Shown here in pieces: positions 1 through 8,833 of a stretch of DNA of 64,000 bases (within the stretch, counting starts at the first letter, position 1; each line of letters starts with the position of its first letter). The stretch covers positions 248,001 to 312,000 of the forward strand of contig NZ_SRMB01000004.1 in the NCBI RefSeq assembly GCF_004745645.1. Reading direction: 5' to 3'. A program made the translations under genes and the position numbers. The notes below the pieces were generated by a model. It did no database searches. It was not told the DNA's origin and saw nothing but the letters and a program-made list of their open reading frames with translations. This DNA is from Hymenobacter metallicola. Its GTDB lineage: Bacteria > Bacteroidota > Bacteroidia > Cytophagales > Hymenobacteraceae.

Positions 1-63
1 AATTACGGTTTCGCAGGCCCCCAACCCCAGGCTCAGCAAGAGCGTCAGGGCCGGTTTTTTCAT
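1..63 (-). CDS. Lipoprotein N-terminus, cut by window edge (possibly DUF4249 family)
   Basis: Only the first 21 residues are in the window. They read as a lipoprotein signal: ATG, two lysines, a leucine-rich stretch and a lipobox LGAC with Cys at residue 17. The gene lies 35 nt downstream of the TonB receptor on the same strand, so the two are probably co-transcribed. In Bacteroidota, receptors of this type with a CarboxypepD_reg-like front domain are often followed by a DUF4249 lipoprotein thought to act as an outer-membrane partner; that identity is inferred from position only. Confidence 0.6.
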   Translation of the reverse strand, partial: MKKPALTLLLSLGLGACETVI

Positions 64-98
64 CGTCGTCGGGCGAAAAGCAAGGAAAGACATGGCCA

Positions 99-2486
99 TT
101 AGAATTTAAAGCTCTTGCTGAAGGATGGAATAATGGGGAATAGCGAAATCTGCTTGTAGACCGCCTTCGTGTCGCCGGTCCGGTAGTCGTAGTCGCGCGA
201 GAGGTAGATGTAGTACGGGTTGCGGCGGCTGTAGGCATTGTAGAGGCTGAAGCTGTTGACCACTTCGCCCCACTTCTTTTTCTTGGTCTTGCTCAGGTCC
301 AGGTCGAGGCGGTGGTAGGCCCGCATGCGGTAGCTGTTTCGCTCGCCGTATTCCTCGTACTGCTCGTAGGGCGCCAGGCGAAAACGGCCCTCCGACAGCG
401 TCGTGGCGTTGCCCGTGCCGTACACCCACGTGCCCGACAGGGTGAAGGTGGGGCTGAACTTGTGCACCACGACCAGCGTGGCGTCGTGGCGCCGGTCGTA
501 CTTGTAAGGATAAAGCCGGCCCTGGTTCAGCTCGGCAAACTTGCGGTTGCTCCAGGCCAGCGTGTAGCCGATCCAGCCCGTGGTGCGCCCCGATTTTTTC
601 TGCAAAAACAGCTCGGCACCGTAGGCCCAGCCCCGGCCGCTGGTTACTTTGTCCTGCCACTGATTGTCGGTCGTGCCCAGGAAGCTGGCGCCCTCCTTGT
701 ACTCAATCAGGTTCTGCATGGGCTTGTAGTAGCTCTCGAAGCTGAGCTCGTACTCCTCGTCGTGGTAGCGCAGGGTGCGGGCCGCGCCCACGCTGATCTG
801 CTGGGCTTTCTGGGGCTTGATTTTGGCCGTGGCCGGTACCCACAAGTCGGTGGGCAGGCCGATGCCGCTGTTGGTGAGCAGGTGAATATACTGGGTGGTG
901 CGGGCGTAGGCAGCCTTCAGAGCCCAGTTTTCGGTAAGCAGGAACCGCCCGGAAATCCGGGGCTCCAGGGACGGATACAGGGTTTTATCCACCAGGAAAC
1001 TGTTCACGCGCAAGCCCCCGTTCACCTTGAGCCGGTCCGTGACACGGTAATCGTCTTCGGCGTAGAGGCTGGCTTCACTGGCCAGGGTTTGCTGTCCGGA
1101 GTTGATGTCGTCGGCGCCGGCTCCTTTCACCTGCAAGGCCCCGGGGCGGAACGAGTGCAGAATGTACTGCCCGCCGAAGCGGATGTAGTGGTCGGGGTTG
1201 GGCACGTAGTCCAGGTCGGTTTTCAGGCTCAGGTCCCGGATGTTGGACAGGTAGTGCAGGGCAAACTTTTCGGTGCGCGGATTCGAGCCGCTGGCAATCT
1301 TGTTTTCCTGGTCGATGCGGACGTTGAACTGGTACTTGCTGTAGGTGAAGTGCGTGTTCATGAACAGCTGGTCGTTCAGCACGTGGTTCCAGCGCAGGGC
1401 CGACGTTAGGTTGCCCCAGCCCAGGCCGTCCCGCTCCTTGTAGTAGCTGCCGTCGTCTTCCTTGTCGTTGTAGCGGGCGTAAAACTTGTCGTAGCCGGTG
1501 TAGGCGCTCAGGTAGAGCCGGTCGCGGCGGCCCACTTTCCAGTTGAGCTTGCCGTTGAGGTCGTGGAAAAAGTAGCCGACCGTGGGCCGCTCGTCGTACG
1601 GAATACCCTCGTTGGCCATAGCCAGGTTAATCAGCGGGCGGGCCAGCAGGTCGATGTAGGTGCGGCGGGCGGAGATGATAAAGGAGGCCGTGTCTTTCTT
1701 GATGGGGCCTTCCAGGGTCAGCTTGGAGGCCACAATGCCGATGGCGCCCTCCCCGTGAAACTCCTGCATGTTGCCTTCCTTCATCGAAATATCGAGCACC
1801 GACGACAGCCGCCCCCCGTAGCGGGCCGGAAAGCCGCCTTTGATGAGCTCCACGTTATTCAGCGCGTCGGCATTGAACACGGAGAAAAAGCCGAACAAAT
1901 GGGCCGCATTGTACACCGGCGTACCGTCGAGCAGAATCAGGTTCTGGTCGGGGGAGCCACCGCGCACGTAAAGGCCACTCTGCCCCTCGCCCCCGCTCTG
2001 CACGCCGGGCAGCAGCTGCAGTACCTTGAGCACGTCGGTTTCGCCAAACAAGGCCGGCAGGGTTTTGATCTGGGCAATGGGCACGTTGATGGTACCCATG
2101 CGGGTAGTCTGGGCTATTTTCTCCTCCCGGGAGCCGACGACCTCCACGCCCGCCAGCTCGGCCGACAAAGGCCGCAGCCGAAAGTCGTGGGTTACGCTGC
2201 GCTCCGACTTGACGGCGAACCGGCCCTTTTCGTAGCCCAGATACGACACGAACAACCGCACCGAGTCGGCCGAGGCCGGCAGCGTGAGCGAGTAGAAGCC
2301 GTAGTTGTTAGTAGCCGTGCCCTGCCCGCTGCCGGGGTTCATAACGGCCACGCCGATAAGGTTTTCCCCCGTGGCCTGGTCACGGACGTAGCCGCTGATA
2401 GTGATTTTGCCGGGTTGCTGGGCCCGAAGAGTTTGGGTGCTAATAAGCAGCCCCCCAAGGATAAGGAGTGAGCGAAATCGGCTCAT
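99..2486 (-). CDS. TonB-dependent receptor with CarboxypepD_reg-like domain
   Basis: Outer-membrane, TonB-energised uptake channel of 795 residues; substrate unknown. A signal peptide covers about residues 1-22 (cleavage near LRAQQ). A CarboxypepD_reg-like beta-sandwich follows (about 27-113), then the plug (about 125-230) with the typical stretches VRGGSPDQNLILLDG and IKGGFPARYGGRLSSVLD, then the 22-strand barrel to the C-terminal Phe. The start is the ATG before the signal peptide. The length is shorter than SusC proteins (about 1000), and no SusD gene is adjacent, so this is not a SusC-type importer. It is followed closely by a lipoprotein start, which suggests a receptor/lipoprotein pair for iron chelates or peptides; that part is inference. 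Confidence 0.93.
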   Translation of the reverse strand: MSRFRSLLILGGLLISTQTLRAQQPGKITISGYVRDQATGENLIGVAVMNPGSGQGTATNNYGFYSLTLPASADSVRLFVSYLGYEKGRFAVKSERSVTHDFRLRPLSAELAGVEVVGSREEKIAQTTRMGTINVPIAQIKTLPALFGETDVLKVLQLLPGVQSGGEGQSGLYVRGGSPDQNLILLDGTPVYNAAHLFGFFSVFNADALNNVELIKGGFPARYGGRLSSVLDISMKEGNMQEFHGEGAIGIVASKLTLEGPIKKDTASFIISARRTYIDLLARPLINLAMANEGIPYDERPTVGYFFHDLNGKLNWKVGRRDRLYLSAYTGYDKFYARYNDKEDDGSYYKERDGLGWGNLTSALRWNHVLNDQLFMNTHFTYSKYQFNVRIDQENKIASGSNPRTEKFALHYLSNIRDLSLKTDLDYVPNPDHYIRFGGQYILHSFRPGALQVKGAGADDINSGQQTLASEASLYAEDDYRVTDRLKVNGGLRVNSFLVDKTLYPSLEPRISGRFLLTENWALKAAYARTTQYIHLLTNSGIGLPTDLWVPATAKIKPQKAQQISVGAARTLRYHDEEYELSFESYYKPMQNLIEYKEGASFLGTTDNQWQDKVTSGRGWAYGAELFLQKKSGRTTGWIGYTLAWSNRKFAELNQGRLYPYKYDRRHDATLVVVHKFSPTFTLSGTWVYGTGNATTLSEGRFRLAPYEQYEEYGERNSYRMRAYHRLDLDLSKTKKKKWGEVVNSFSLYNAYSRRNPYYIYLSRDYDYRTGDTKAVYKQISLFPIIPSFSKSFKF

Positions 2487-2613
2487 AAGTAAAGGGTAAA
2501 TAAAAGGCTATAGAAAGACTAATTGGTGAAAGCCCAACGCTGGAGCTAAATGGTTTGGTGTGCGCACTATGAGGATGCTCTTCGGGGCCGGAAGGTTGGC
2601 TAAGCTCGTAGTA

Positions 2614-2650
2614 AAAACGCCTGCCGTCGGAGTCCAACGGCAGGCGCTAC
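2614..2650 (-). terminator. Rho-independent terminator after OmpH-like gene
   Basis: Perfect 10-bp arms CGCCTGCCGT (2618-2627) and ACGGCAGGCG (2637-2646) with a 9-nt loop. Read on the minus strand the hairpin is followed by five T. It ends the OmpH-like transcript and separates it from the TonB receptor. Confidence 0.8.
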
Positions 2651-2682
2651 CCAGGCTCGGGCTACTTCCGGAAGCCGAAAGG

Positions 2683-3345
2683 CTACTTCTTGGCCGAATA
2701 TTCCCGGTTCAGATGCTTGAGCACGGCATCGGTAATGTCGATGTCCTTGCGGCCGTAGGCAATGGTGCCGCTGGGGGCCGCAATGAGAATCAGCTTGTAG
2801 CCGTTGTCTTTGCCGTATTTCTCGATTTGCTTGTTGACGCGCTCCAGCACCTGCTGGGTCATCTTGGCTTCCTCCTCCTGGGCTTGGCGCTGCAGCTTTT
2901 CCTGGGCAATACCGGCCTGCTGCTGCTGCTGCTGAAGCTTCTGCTCGGTGGCGGCGCGCTGCTCGGGCGTCAGGCTTTCGGCCTGCTTCTGGTACTGCTG
3001 CACCGCGTTCTGGAAGCCCGTTACCAGGGCCTGGTTCTGCCGCTCCCAGCCCCGGGCTTTGGCTTCGAAGCTGCGGCGCGCGTCCTGCATGCCCTTGTAG
3101 CCGTCCAGCAGCTTGCCCGACTCCACGTACGCCACTTTTTCGGTATCGGCTACGGGCGCCGCGGGGGTAGCCACGGTAGTGGTAGTATCGTCGTCATCTT
3201 TGGCGTCGGCTACGGGCTGCACCACGGCCGCGGTTTGGGCCGGGGCGGCTGGCGCGGCTGGCTTGGAGGAGAAATGCAGGTAAAACAGGACCGCCACGGC
3301 CACCACAAGGACGGCGTCGATTATCAGGCGCAGGGAATTGTTCAT
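2683..3345 (-). CDS. OmpH/Skp family periplasmic chaperone-like protein
   Basis: A protein of 220 residues. Residues 1-25 form one hydrophobic segment (signal anchor or signal peptide), followed by a Pro/Ala linker and an Asp/Thr-rich stretch. The rest matches the OmpH/Skp pattern: 'VAYVESGKLLDGYKGMQDAR', a long Gln/Glu/Lys-rich coiled coil (about residues 85-170), then the beta-strand end 'GKDNGYKLILIAAPSGTIAYG' and 'DITDAVLKHLN'. Family members hold unfolded outer-membrane proteins in the periplasm. The chosen ATG directly precedes the hydrophobic segment; the frame stays open 36 codons further upstream, but that part looks non-coding. It stands alone, away from the usual bamA/lpxD neighbours, and may be an extra copy. 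Confidence 0.85.
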   Translation of the reverse strand: MNNSLRLIIDAVLVVAVAVLFYLHFSSKPAAPAAPAQTAAVVQPVADAKDDDDTTTTVATPAAPVADTEKVAYVESGKLLDGYKGMQDARRSFEAKARGWERQNQALVTGFQNAVQQYQKQAESLTPEQRAATEQKLQQQQQQAGIAQEKLQRQAQEEEAKMTQQVLERVNKQIEKYGKDNGYKLILIAAPSGTIAYGRKDIDITDAVLKHLNREYSAKK

Positions 3346-3436
3346 TCGGTGAGAAAAAGAAAGAAAATAAAAACAGCCCGTCAATGGCTGCCCAAAGAAA
3401 CACAAAAAGCGGCAAGCCACCCGCCTGCCCGCACGT

Positions 3437-4000
3437 TTATCCTGCGGCAGCAACCCACTCGTCCTGCAGCAGGGCGTACACGTATTCGTCGCCCCAGGCC
3501 CCTTTAAACCAGATGTTCTGCCGGAAATGCGCTTCCCGCCGCATCCCCACCCGACTCAGCAGCTGCACCGAGCCCTGGTTGAGGCAGTCCGTCACGGCCA
3601 CGACCCGGTGCAGGCCCAGCTGCGCGAAGCAAAATGCCAGCAAGGCCCGCAAGGCCTCGGTAGCATAGCCCTGCCCCTGATGCTGGGGCGCCAGGGTAAT
3701 ACCGATTTCGCCAACACGCGGCTCATCGGCCAGCAAGCACAGGGCACAGTCGCCCAACAACTCGTCGGTATCGAGCCGGGCAATGGCAATCTGCACCCAG
3801 GAGCCCGGTGCGCCCGGTATGGCACTGCCGACCTGACCCGCTACAAAAGCTTCCGCCTGCGGGTAGGAATACGGCTCCCAGCTTTGAAAGCGGGCCACCT
3901 CCGGCGCGGCCCGGTAGGCGGCAAAAGCGGCTACATCCGTCGGCTGGAAGGCCCGCAGCCGCAGACGGGTAGTGGTAGGCAACGGAATTGACTGCGTCAT
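3437..4000 (-). CDS. GNAT N-acetyltransferase, RimJ/RimL type
   Basis: 187 residues with the GNAT fold. The N-terminus 'TTRLRLRAFQPTDVAAFAAY' and the acetyl-CoA loop 'QHQGQGYATEALRALLAF' (Q/RxxGxG/A) are typical of the RimJ/RimL branch (Acetyltransf_3), which acetylates protein N-termini or small amines. 'RVVAVTDCLNQGSVQLLSRVGM' is the usual motif B region. Substrate is not predictable. It lies 24 nt downstream of the aspartoacylase-family gene on the same strand, so the two may be co-transcribed. Confidence 0.88.
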   Translation of the reverse strand: MTQSIPLPTTTRLRLRAFQPTDVAAFAAYRAAPEVARFQSWEPYSYPQAEAFVAGQVGSAIPGAPGSWVQIAIARLDTDELLGDCALCLLADEPRVGEIGITLAPQHQGQGYATEALRALLAFCFAQLGLHRVVAVTDCLNQGSVQLLSRVGMRREAHFRQNIWFKGAWGDEYVYALLQDEWVAAAG

Positions 4001-4024
4001 GGTAACAGCCCGGGCGGGCCAGTT

Positions 4025-5041
4025 TTATTCTATTTCGTCTACTTCTTCGGGACTGCCGGGCTTTTCGTTGAAGGGCGGGTTGCGGGCCAGGCGGGCAGCT
4101 TCGGCCTCGTCGACCAAGCCCACGTGCAGCAGCGCATCGCCCTGGTTGACGACCGGCATGTGATTCAGGCCAATAATGTAGCCCGACACCGGCGACTCCA
4201 GGCGCACGGCCTGCTCCCCGTAAGGGTCGGCTACGCTGCCGTAGGTCTGGCCTTTCTCCAGGTACTCGCCGTTCTGCACGTGGCTGCGAAACAGGCCCGC
4301 AAACTTGGCCCGCAGCCAAGTGTGGCGCAGGCAGACAATGGTCGGCTGGGCCGGCGGGGTAGCTTCGGGCACCATCTGCAGGTGGTGCAGCACCCGAAAG
4401 GTGCCCGCAATGGCCATGTCGATACCAGCCTCGTCGAGCCGCAGCGACTCGCCGGCCTCGTACACAATAATGGATTTGCCCTGCTTGAAGGCCGCCTCCC
4501 GCAACGAGCCCGGCCGCAAAGACGAGTGCAGGGTAAAGGGCGCGGCAAAGGCCTGGGCCAAGGCGTCGCTGTCGGGGGAGCCCAGCTGGCAGCGGACTTG
4601 CGGAAAGTTGCTGCGGGCCGCCCCGCCGGTGTGAAAATCAATGCCGCAGTCGACCAGGGGCATAATCTCGCGCATGAAGCGGTGGGCTACGCGGCTGGCC
4701 AACGAGCCCCGCGGGTGCCCCGGAAAGCTGCGGTTCACGTCCTTGCCATCGGGCACTTCGCGGCTGAAGTTGAGAAACCCGTAGATGTTCAGGATCGGAA
4801 TGGCAATGATGGTGCCGCGCAAGGGGTGCAGCAGGTCCCGCCGAATCAGGCGCCGAATGGTTTCGATGCCGTTTACTTCGTCGCCGTGCATGCCGGCCAT
4901 GAGCAGTACCGTGGGGCCGGGCTTTTCGGAGCGGTACACGTGCACCGGCACATCGATAACGGTTCCGGAAGGCAAACGCGAGATAACCAGCCGCGTCAGC
5001 ACTTGCTCGCCGGGCCGGATGGTCAGGCCGTTGATGAGCAT
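4025..5041 (-). CDS. Succinylglutamate desuccinylase/aspartoacylase family zinc hydrolase
   Basis: 338-residue zinc carboxypeptidase-like amidohydrolase. Visible ligand motifs are 'AGMHGDEVNGIETIRRL' (His and Glu), 'DVNRSFPG' (substrate Arg) and 'DFHTGG' (third zinc His), plus 'YEAGE' carrying the likely catalytic Glu. A C-terminal beta domain ('LESPVSGYIIGLNHMPVVNQGDAL' region, barrel-sandwich-like) follows. Enzymes of this family remove acyl groups from amino acids; the actual substrate here is unknown. Start: the ATG before LINGLTIRPGE. The frame runs 11 codons further upstream only to a TTG, so that start is less likely. Confidence 0.9.
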   Translation of the reverse strand: MLINGLTIRPGEQVLTRLVISRLPSGTVIDVPVHVYRSEKPGPTVLLMAGMHGDEVNGIETIRRLIRRDLLHPLRGTIIAIPILNIYGFLNFSREVPDGKDVNRSFPGHPRGSLASRVAHRFMREIMPLVDCGIDFHTGGAARSNFPQVRCQLGSPDSDALAQAFAAPFTLHSSLRPGSLREAAFKQGKSIIVYEAGESLRLDEAGIDMAIAGTFRVLHHLQMVPEATPPAQPTIVCLRHTWLRAKFAGLFRSHVQNGEYLEKGQTYGSVADPYGEQAVRLESPVSGYIIGLNHMPVVNQGDALLHVGLVDEAEAARLARNPPFNEKPGSPEEVDEIE

Positions 5042-5176
5042 ATTGGTGGGAGCAGCAAACGGCGACTGAAGCAAATTTTGAGGGTGCTAACGCTGCATAA
5101 CTACCGGACGCAGGCCGGGACCAAGCCTACTGCCCGGTCTAAAAGCCCGTAAGTTTCAAAAAATACCTGATTCTCC

Positions 5177-5602
5177 CTACTCCAAGCTCAGCAGAAAGTA
5201 GGCTCCCTCGGCAGATTTGCCTTCCTCCCGTATCGTCCAGCCCCGGGCCCGATAAAAAGCAACAGCCGGCGCATTCTGCTGCAGGCATTTGAGCGTGGCG
5301 GGCCGGCCCATGCGGGCCAAGGCTGCCCGCAGCAGGGCGGTTCCAGCGCCGCGGCCCGCAACATCCGGCGCCACAAATAAGGAATGAATAAAATTATCCG
5401 GCGGCCACCAGGCGATGAACCCTACCGGCACTTTTTGCTGCAAGGCCACCAATACAGTTTCACCCTGCGTAACCGTGTCGAAATCCGACAGCTGAAACCC
5501 GGCGGCATCGAGCCAGGTAAAGGCCTGCCGGCGCGCTTGCCAATACAGCTGCCGCAGGGCCGGGGTGTGAACTGCCGCGTAGTCTACAATTGTCCAGCTC
5601 AT
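5177..5602 (-). CDS. GNAT N-acetyltransferase
   Basis: 141-residue single-domain acetyltransferase. The core is 'PVGFIAWWPPDNFIHSLFVAP' (beta4) followed by 'VAGRGAGTALLRAALARM' (acetyl-CoA pyrophosphate loop R/GxGxG/A) and 'NAPAVAFYRARGWTI' (motif B). This is the pattern of general GNAT enzymes of the YafP/ElaA kind. The substrate cannot be deduced. It stands alone between the aspartoacylase gene and the RimK gene, with more than 100 nt on either side. Confidence 0.87.
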   Translation of the reverse strand: MSWTIVDYAAVHTPALRQLYWQARRQAFTWLDAAGFQLSDFDTVTQGETVLVALQQKVPVGFIAWWPPDNFIHSLFVAPDVAGRGAGTALLRAALARMGRPATLKCLQQNAPAVAFYRARGWTIREEGKSAEGAYFLLSLE

Positions 5603-5745
5603 CTTTCCATTAGTCGCCCGGTACGGCTAGCAGCCGTTCACTGCACATTTCGCCTGCCCCAACAGCAAAGCCTCCTTCCGCGCGACCGGACCACCCGAGC
5701 GGGGCGGTTCAGCCGCGTGGAAAGAGGCTCGGGGCTGGTCGGATC

Positions 5746-6705
5746 TTACCGGAGCGGCTGGTCGGATTGGGAATCCGGCAGGGGCTCCGCCGTCAGCTTT
5801 TTGTTGTCACCGCCTTTGCTTTTGGCCTTGCGCTGGGTCAGGGCCTCGGTGTATTCAATGATTTTGCCGGCAATGTTGAGGCCGGTGGCTTTTTCAATGC
5901 CCTCCAGGCCCGGCGACGAGTTTACTTCCAGTACCAGTGGCCCCCGCTTGCTTTGCAGCATGTCGACGCCGGCGATGCCCAGGCCCAGGGCTTTGGTGGC
6001 CAGCAGGGCCGCGGCCTTTTCGGCCCGGCTTAGCTTGACCAGGGTGCCCGTGCCGCCGCGGTGCAGGTTGGAACGAAACTCGCCCTCCTTGCCCTGACGC
6101 TTCATGGCCCCCACTACTTCGCCATTCACGACGAAGGCGCGCAAATCGGCCCCCTTGCTTTCGGCAATGTACTCCTGCACGATGATGCGGGCCTTGAGGT
6201 TGTGAAAGGCTTCAATGACCGATTGGGCGGCTTTTTCGGACTCGGCCAGCACCACGCCCAGGCCCTGGGTGCCTTCGAGCAGCTTGATGATAACCGGAGC
6301 CCCGCCCACCAGGCCAATCAGCTCGGAAACCTCGTTGGAATAGTTGGTGAAAGCCGTTTTGGGCATACCCACGCCGGCTCGCGACAAAATCTGCATGGAG
6401 CGCAGCTTGTCGCGGGAGCGGATAATGGCCTGGCTTTCAACGGCCGTTTTGACCTTCATCATCTCAAACTGCCGCACCACGGCCGTGCCGTAGAAGGTAG
6501 CCGAGGCCCCGATGCGGGGAATGATGGCGTCGAACTTTTCGAGTTTATTATCGAGGTATACAATGCCGGGGGCCCCTTTTTCGAGCACCAGGTTGCATTT
6601 CATATGGTCGATAACGGCCACGTCGTGGCCGCGTTGCTGGGCGGCTTCTACCAGACGGGTCGTGGAATAAAGCTTCGGCTCACGCGACAGAATCGCAAGT
6701 TTCAT
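5746..6705 (-). CDS. rimK: RimK-type ATP-grasp ligase (ribosomal protein S6 glutamate ligase family)
   Basis: 319 residues. An N-terminal pre-ATP-grasp domain begins 'MKLAILSREPKLYSTTRLVEAA', and the ATP-grasp fold covers about residues 100-285: 'IIKLLEGTQGLGVVLAES' (glycine-rich loop), 'VQEYIAESKGADLRAFVV', and 'VDMLQSKRGPLVLEVNSSPGLEGIE' with the metal-binding Glu and Asn. E. coli RimK adds glutamates to the C-terminus of S6; related enzymes ligate other amino acids. A Lys/Gly-rich tail (about 290-319) is unusual. It lies 71 nt after the RimB-like protease gene, a pairing also known in other bacteria. The S6 specificity is inferred. Confidence 0.9.
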   Translation of the reverse strand: MKLAILSREPKLYSTTRLVEAAQQRGHDVAVIDHMKCNLVLEKGAPGIVYLDNKLEKFDAIIPRIGASATFYGTAVVRQFEMMKVKTAVESQAIIRSRDKLRSMQILSRAGVGMPKTAFTNYSNEVSELIGLVGGAPVIIKLLEGTQGLGVVLAESEKAAQSVIEAFHNLKARIIVQEYIAESKGADLRAFVVNGEVVGAMKRQGKEGEFRSNLHRGGTGTLVKLSRAEKAAALLATKALGLGIAGVDMLQSKRGPLVLEVNSSPGLEGIEKATGLNIAGKIIEYTEALTQRKAKSKGGDNKKLTAEPLPDSQSDQPLR

Positions 6706-6776
6706 CGGAAAGGGTGTCTTGGAGGATAGTGAGAGAAGAGCGGAAGCAGGCTAACAAAAGTAACTACCCAAAGCGC

Positions 6777-7253
6777 TTAAGGCCGCGCTTGGTTCGCGGC
6801 GTGCTGAAATTTTGCGGAAAGATTGCGCCGGGCCACGTCCACCACAAATCGGCCGCTGCGCAGCAGCAGGCGCCCAATCAGGACGGGATATTTCATATCG
6901 GAACGGTCGGAAAGCGAGAATTCGGTGTGGTACTCTTCGTTGAACAGCCGGATAACGGTTTGAATGACATAGCGCTCCTGCACGTCGCCGTTGGAGCTCT
7001 TGATTTCGCGCAGGCCAAAGTCGGAGAAGTACATGGGCCGGCCGTTAAAGTTGGGGTGCGAGTCGTCGAGGAGCTGTACGCGCAGAATCTGGCGGCCGTC
7101 GGGCTGCTGCTCCACATGAATATTGGAACAGTGAATGGCCCCTGTGTAAGCACCCGTGTCGACTTTGGCTTCGACGCCCTGAATATTAAACTGCGGAAAG
7201 TCCACCAGTTCGCGGCGGCCCACCATGCGCTTTGGTACCCGTTGCTTTTTCAT
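6777..7253 (-). CDS. RimB-like putative retropepsin-type protease (PF05618 family)
   Basis: 158 residues. 'QGVEAKVDTGAYTGAIHC' carries the Asp-Thr-Gly-Ala triad expected of retropepsin-like aspartic proteases, and 'YPVLIGRLLLRSGRFVVDVAR' is the conserved C-terminal part of PF05618. The family was long called ATP-dependent zinc protease without good evidence; in Pseudomonas a member (RimB) works with RimK to remove glutamate tails from S6. It is directly upstream of rimK on the same strand, so a ligase/protease pair acting on the same substrate is likely. The function in this genus is inferred. Confidence 0.85.
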   Translation of the reverse strand: MKKQRVPKRMVGRRELVDFPQFNIQGVEAKVDTGAYTGAIHCSNIHVEQQPDGRQILRVQLLDDSHPNFNGRPMYFSDFGLREIKSSNGDVQERYVIQTVIRLFNEEYHTEFSLSDRSDMKYPVLIGRLLLRSGRFVVDVARRNLSAKFQHAANQARP

Positions 7254-7410
7254 CGGCGGGCAAGATAGTGTGCGAAGGTTTGGAATACGTTGCTATGCGA
7301 ATGATTAATATGGGTTAACGGCAAGAAAGGTGGCCGAAGGCGCGGAATGCGCCGGGGCGAATAAGGAGGAATGTGCTCAGCAGCTGGCCTTGCCAGGAAG
7401 CATGACGAAG

Positions 7411-7545
7411 CAATCCGTCCTTTGCGAAGTACATAATGTTCTGTTACCAGAAAGCCCTTTCCCGTACCAACGAGAAAGGGCTTTTCACATAGGGATGCTC
7501 GGCACGTTTCAGCGGACTGCCACGGCTACGCCTCGCAAGGACACG
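7411..7545. repeat. 135-bp dispersed element, copy A, with central hairpin
   Basis: This stretch matches the reverse complement of 38239-38373 along its whole 135-bp length. Shared blocks in order are CAATCCGTCC, CTGTTACCAGAAAGCCCT, AGGGCTTTTCA, GCTCGGCAC, CAGCGGAC and a GACACG end. The central hairpin has arms AAAGCCCTTTC (7451-7461) and GAAAGGGCTTT (7474-7484). It lies 3' of the sorbosone dehydrogenase-like gene and probably serves as its terminator. See the matching finding. Confidence 0.8.
7451..7484 (-). terminator. Hairpin terminator inside dispersed element A
   Basis: 11-bp perfect arms with a 12-nt loop about 80 nt past the stop of the sorbosone dehydrogenase-like gene. The T-run after the stem is short in both directions, so termination efficiency is uncertain. 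Confidence 0.55.
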
Positions 7546-7561
7546 TCCTCGGCTTACCGCA

Positions 7562-8683
7562 TTAACCTTTGTAGCTGATGCGGTACACCGCGTCGTTCTG
7601 GTCGTCGGAGAGCAGTAGGGAGCCGTCGGGCATCTGGAGCAGGCAAACCGGGCGGCCCCAGCTTTTCTGGCCCTGCAGCCAGCCGTCGGCAAAGGTTTCG
7701 TAGCTGGTGGCCTGCTTGCCGCTGGCATCGAGCTTGACCAGGGAAATCCGGTAGCCAATCTTATTGCTGCGGTTCCAGGAGCCATGCTCGGGAATAAAAA
7801 TCTGGTTGCGGTACTGGGCCGGGAATTGCTTGCCGGTGTAGAATTTCATGCCCAGCGCCGCTACGTGCGGGCCCAGCTTGCGGGCGGGCTTCATGTAGGT
7901 AGCCGCCGATTTGCCCTGGCTAAATTCGGGGTCGGCTATGTCGCCGGCAAAGAAATAGGGAAAGCCAAAGTGCAGGCCGGGCGCGGCGGCGCGGTTCAGT
8001 TCATCCGAGGGCGAGTTGTCGCCGAGCTGGTCGCGGCCGTTGTCGGTAAACCACAGGGCTTTATCCACCGGGCTCCAGTCGAAGCCCACGGTGTTGCGCA
8101 CACCCTTAGCCACGGTTTCGAAGGCCGTGCCATCCGGGTTCATCCGGTTGATGGTCGCAAAAATAGGCTCCTCCGGCTCGCAGGAGTTACAGGGCGCACC
8201 CACCGGAATGTAGAGCTTGCCATCGGGCCCGAAGGCAATGTATTTGTAGCCGTGCCAGTCCTTGTTGGGCAGCTGGTTATACACCACCGCGGGCTTAGGC
8301 TTTTGCTTGAGGGTCTTGGCAATGTTGTCGTAGCGCACCACCCGGTTGATTTCGGCCACGTAGAGGGCGCCGTTGCGCACGGCTACCCCGTTGGGCGCAT
8401 TCAGGCCCGTGGCAATAGTAACGACTTCATCGGCCCGGCCGTCCTTGTTACGGTCGGGCAGGGCGTATACTTTATCATCCTTGGTGCCCACGTACACCGT
8501 GCCATCGGGGCCGACAGCCAGTTCCCGGGCGCTTTTCACGCCTTGGGCAAAGTAAGTGATGGTAAAGCCCGCGGGCAGCTTGATTTTGCTCAGGTTGGCA
8601 TCGGCCGCGGCGGTAGGGCTTTCGGCAGTGAAGCCGAAGGCTAGCGGGGCCAGAGCAAGGAGGGGAAGAAAACGACGAATCAT
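7562..8683 (-). CDS. Sorbosone dehydrogenase family / PQQ-type soluble sugar dehydrogenase-like protein
   Basis: 373 residues with a signal peptide (about 1-20, 'LLALAPLAFGFTAE'). The rest is a six-bladed beta-propeller of the glucose/sorbosone dehydrogenase family: 'LPAGFTITYFAQGVKSAREL', 'VGTKDDKVYALPDRNKDG', 'ATGLNAPNGVAVRNGALYVA', 'CNSCEPEEPIFATINRMNPDG' and 'GFDWSPVDKALWFTDNGRD'. Such proteins are exported and may oxidise sugars with a PQQ cofactor, but many homologues have no proven activity. The CNSC pair is seen in this subfamily. Start: the ATG just before the signal peptide rather than the upstream GTG. It is a single gene. Confidence 0.88.
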   Translation of the reverse strand: MIRRFLPLLALAPLAFGFTAESPTAAADANLSKIKLPAGFTITYFAQGVKSARELAVGPDGTVYVGTKDDKVYALPDRNKDGRADEVVTIATGLNAPNGVAVRNGALYVAEINRVVRYDNIAKTLKQKPKPAVVYNQLPNKDWHGYKYIAFGPDGKLYIPVGAPCNSCEPEEPIFATINRMNPDGTAFETVAKGVRNTVGFDWSPVDKALWFTDNGRDQLGDNSPSDELNRAAAPGLHFGFPYFFAGDIADPEFSQGKSAATYMKPARKLGPHVAALGMKFYTGKQFPAQYRNQIFIPEHGSWNRSNKIGYRISLVKLDASGKQATSYETFADGWLQGQKSWGRPVCLLQMPDGSLLLSDDQNDAVYRISYKG

Positions 8684-8833
8684 ATGGTCTAAAACACGGA
8701 CCCACACCCGAAGGTTGCAGCCTGGGCAGTGCTGGTGGTGCCCGAGCTTATAAAACCGTTGAATTAAGGTATTTGCCGGAGCATTTCGTCAGCCTGGCTA
8801 CCAGAGGTTCCCACAACTTTTCTTCGCATCCCA

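Noticed and set aside
312..1409. 365-codon open frame on the plus strand
   Set aside because: It is the antisense shadow of the TonB receptor gene; GC-rich codon use keeps several frames open. No domain pattern.
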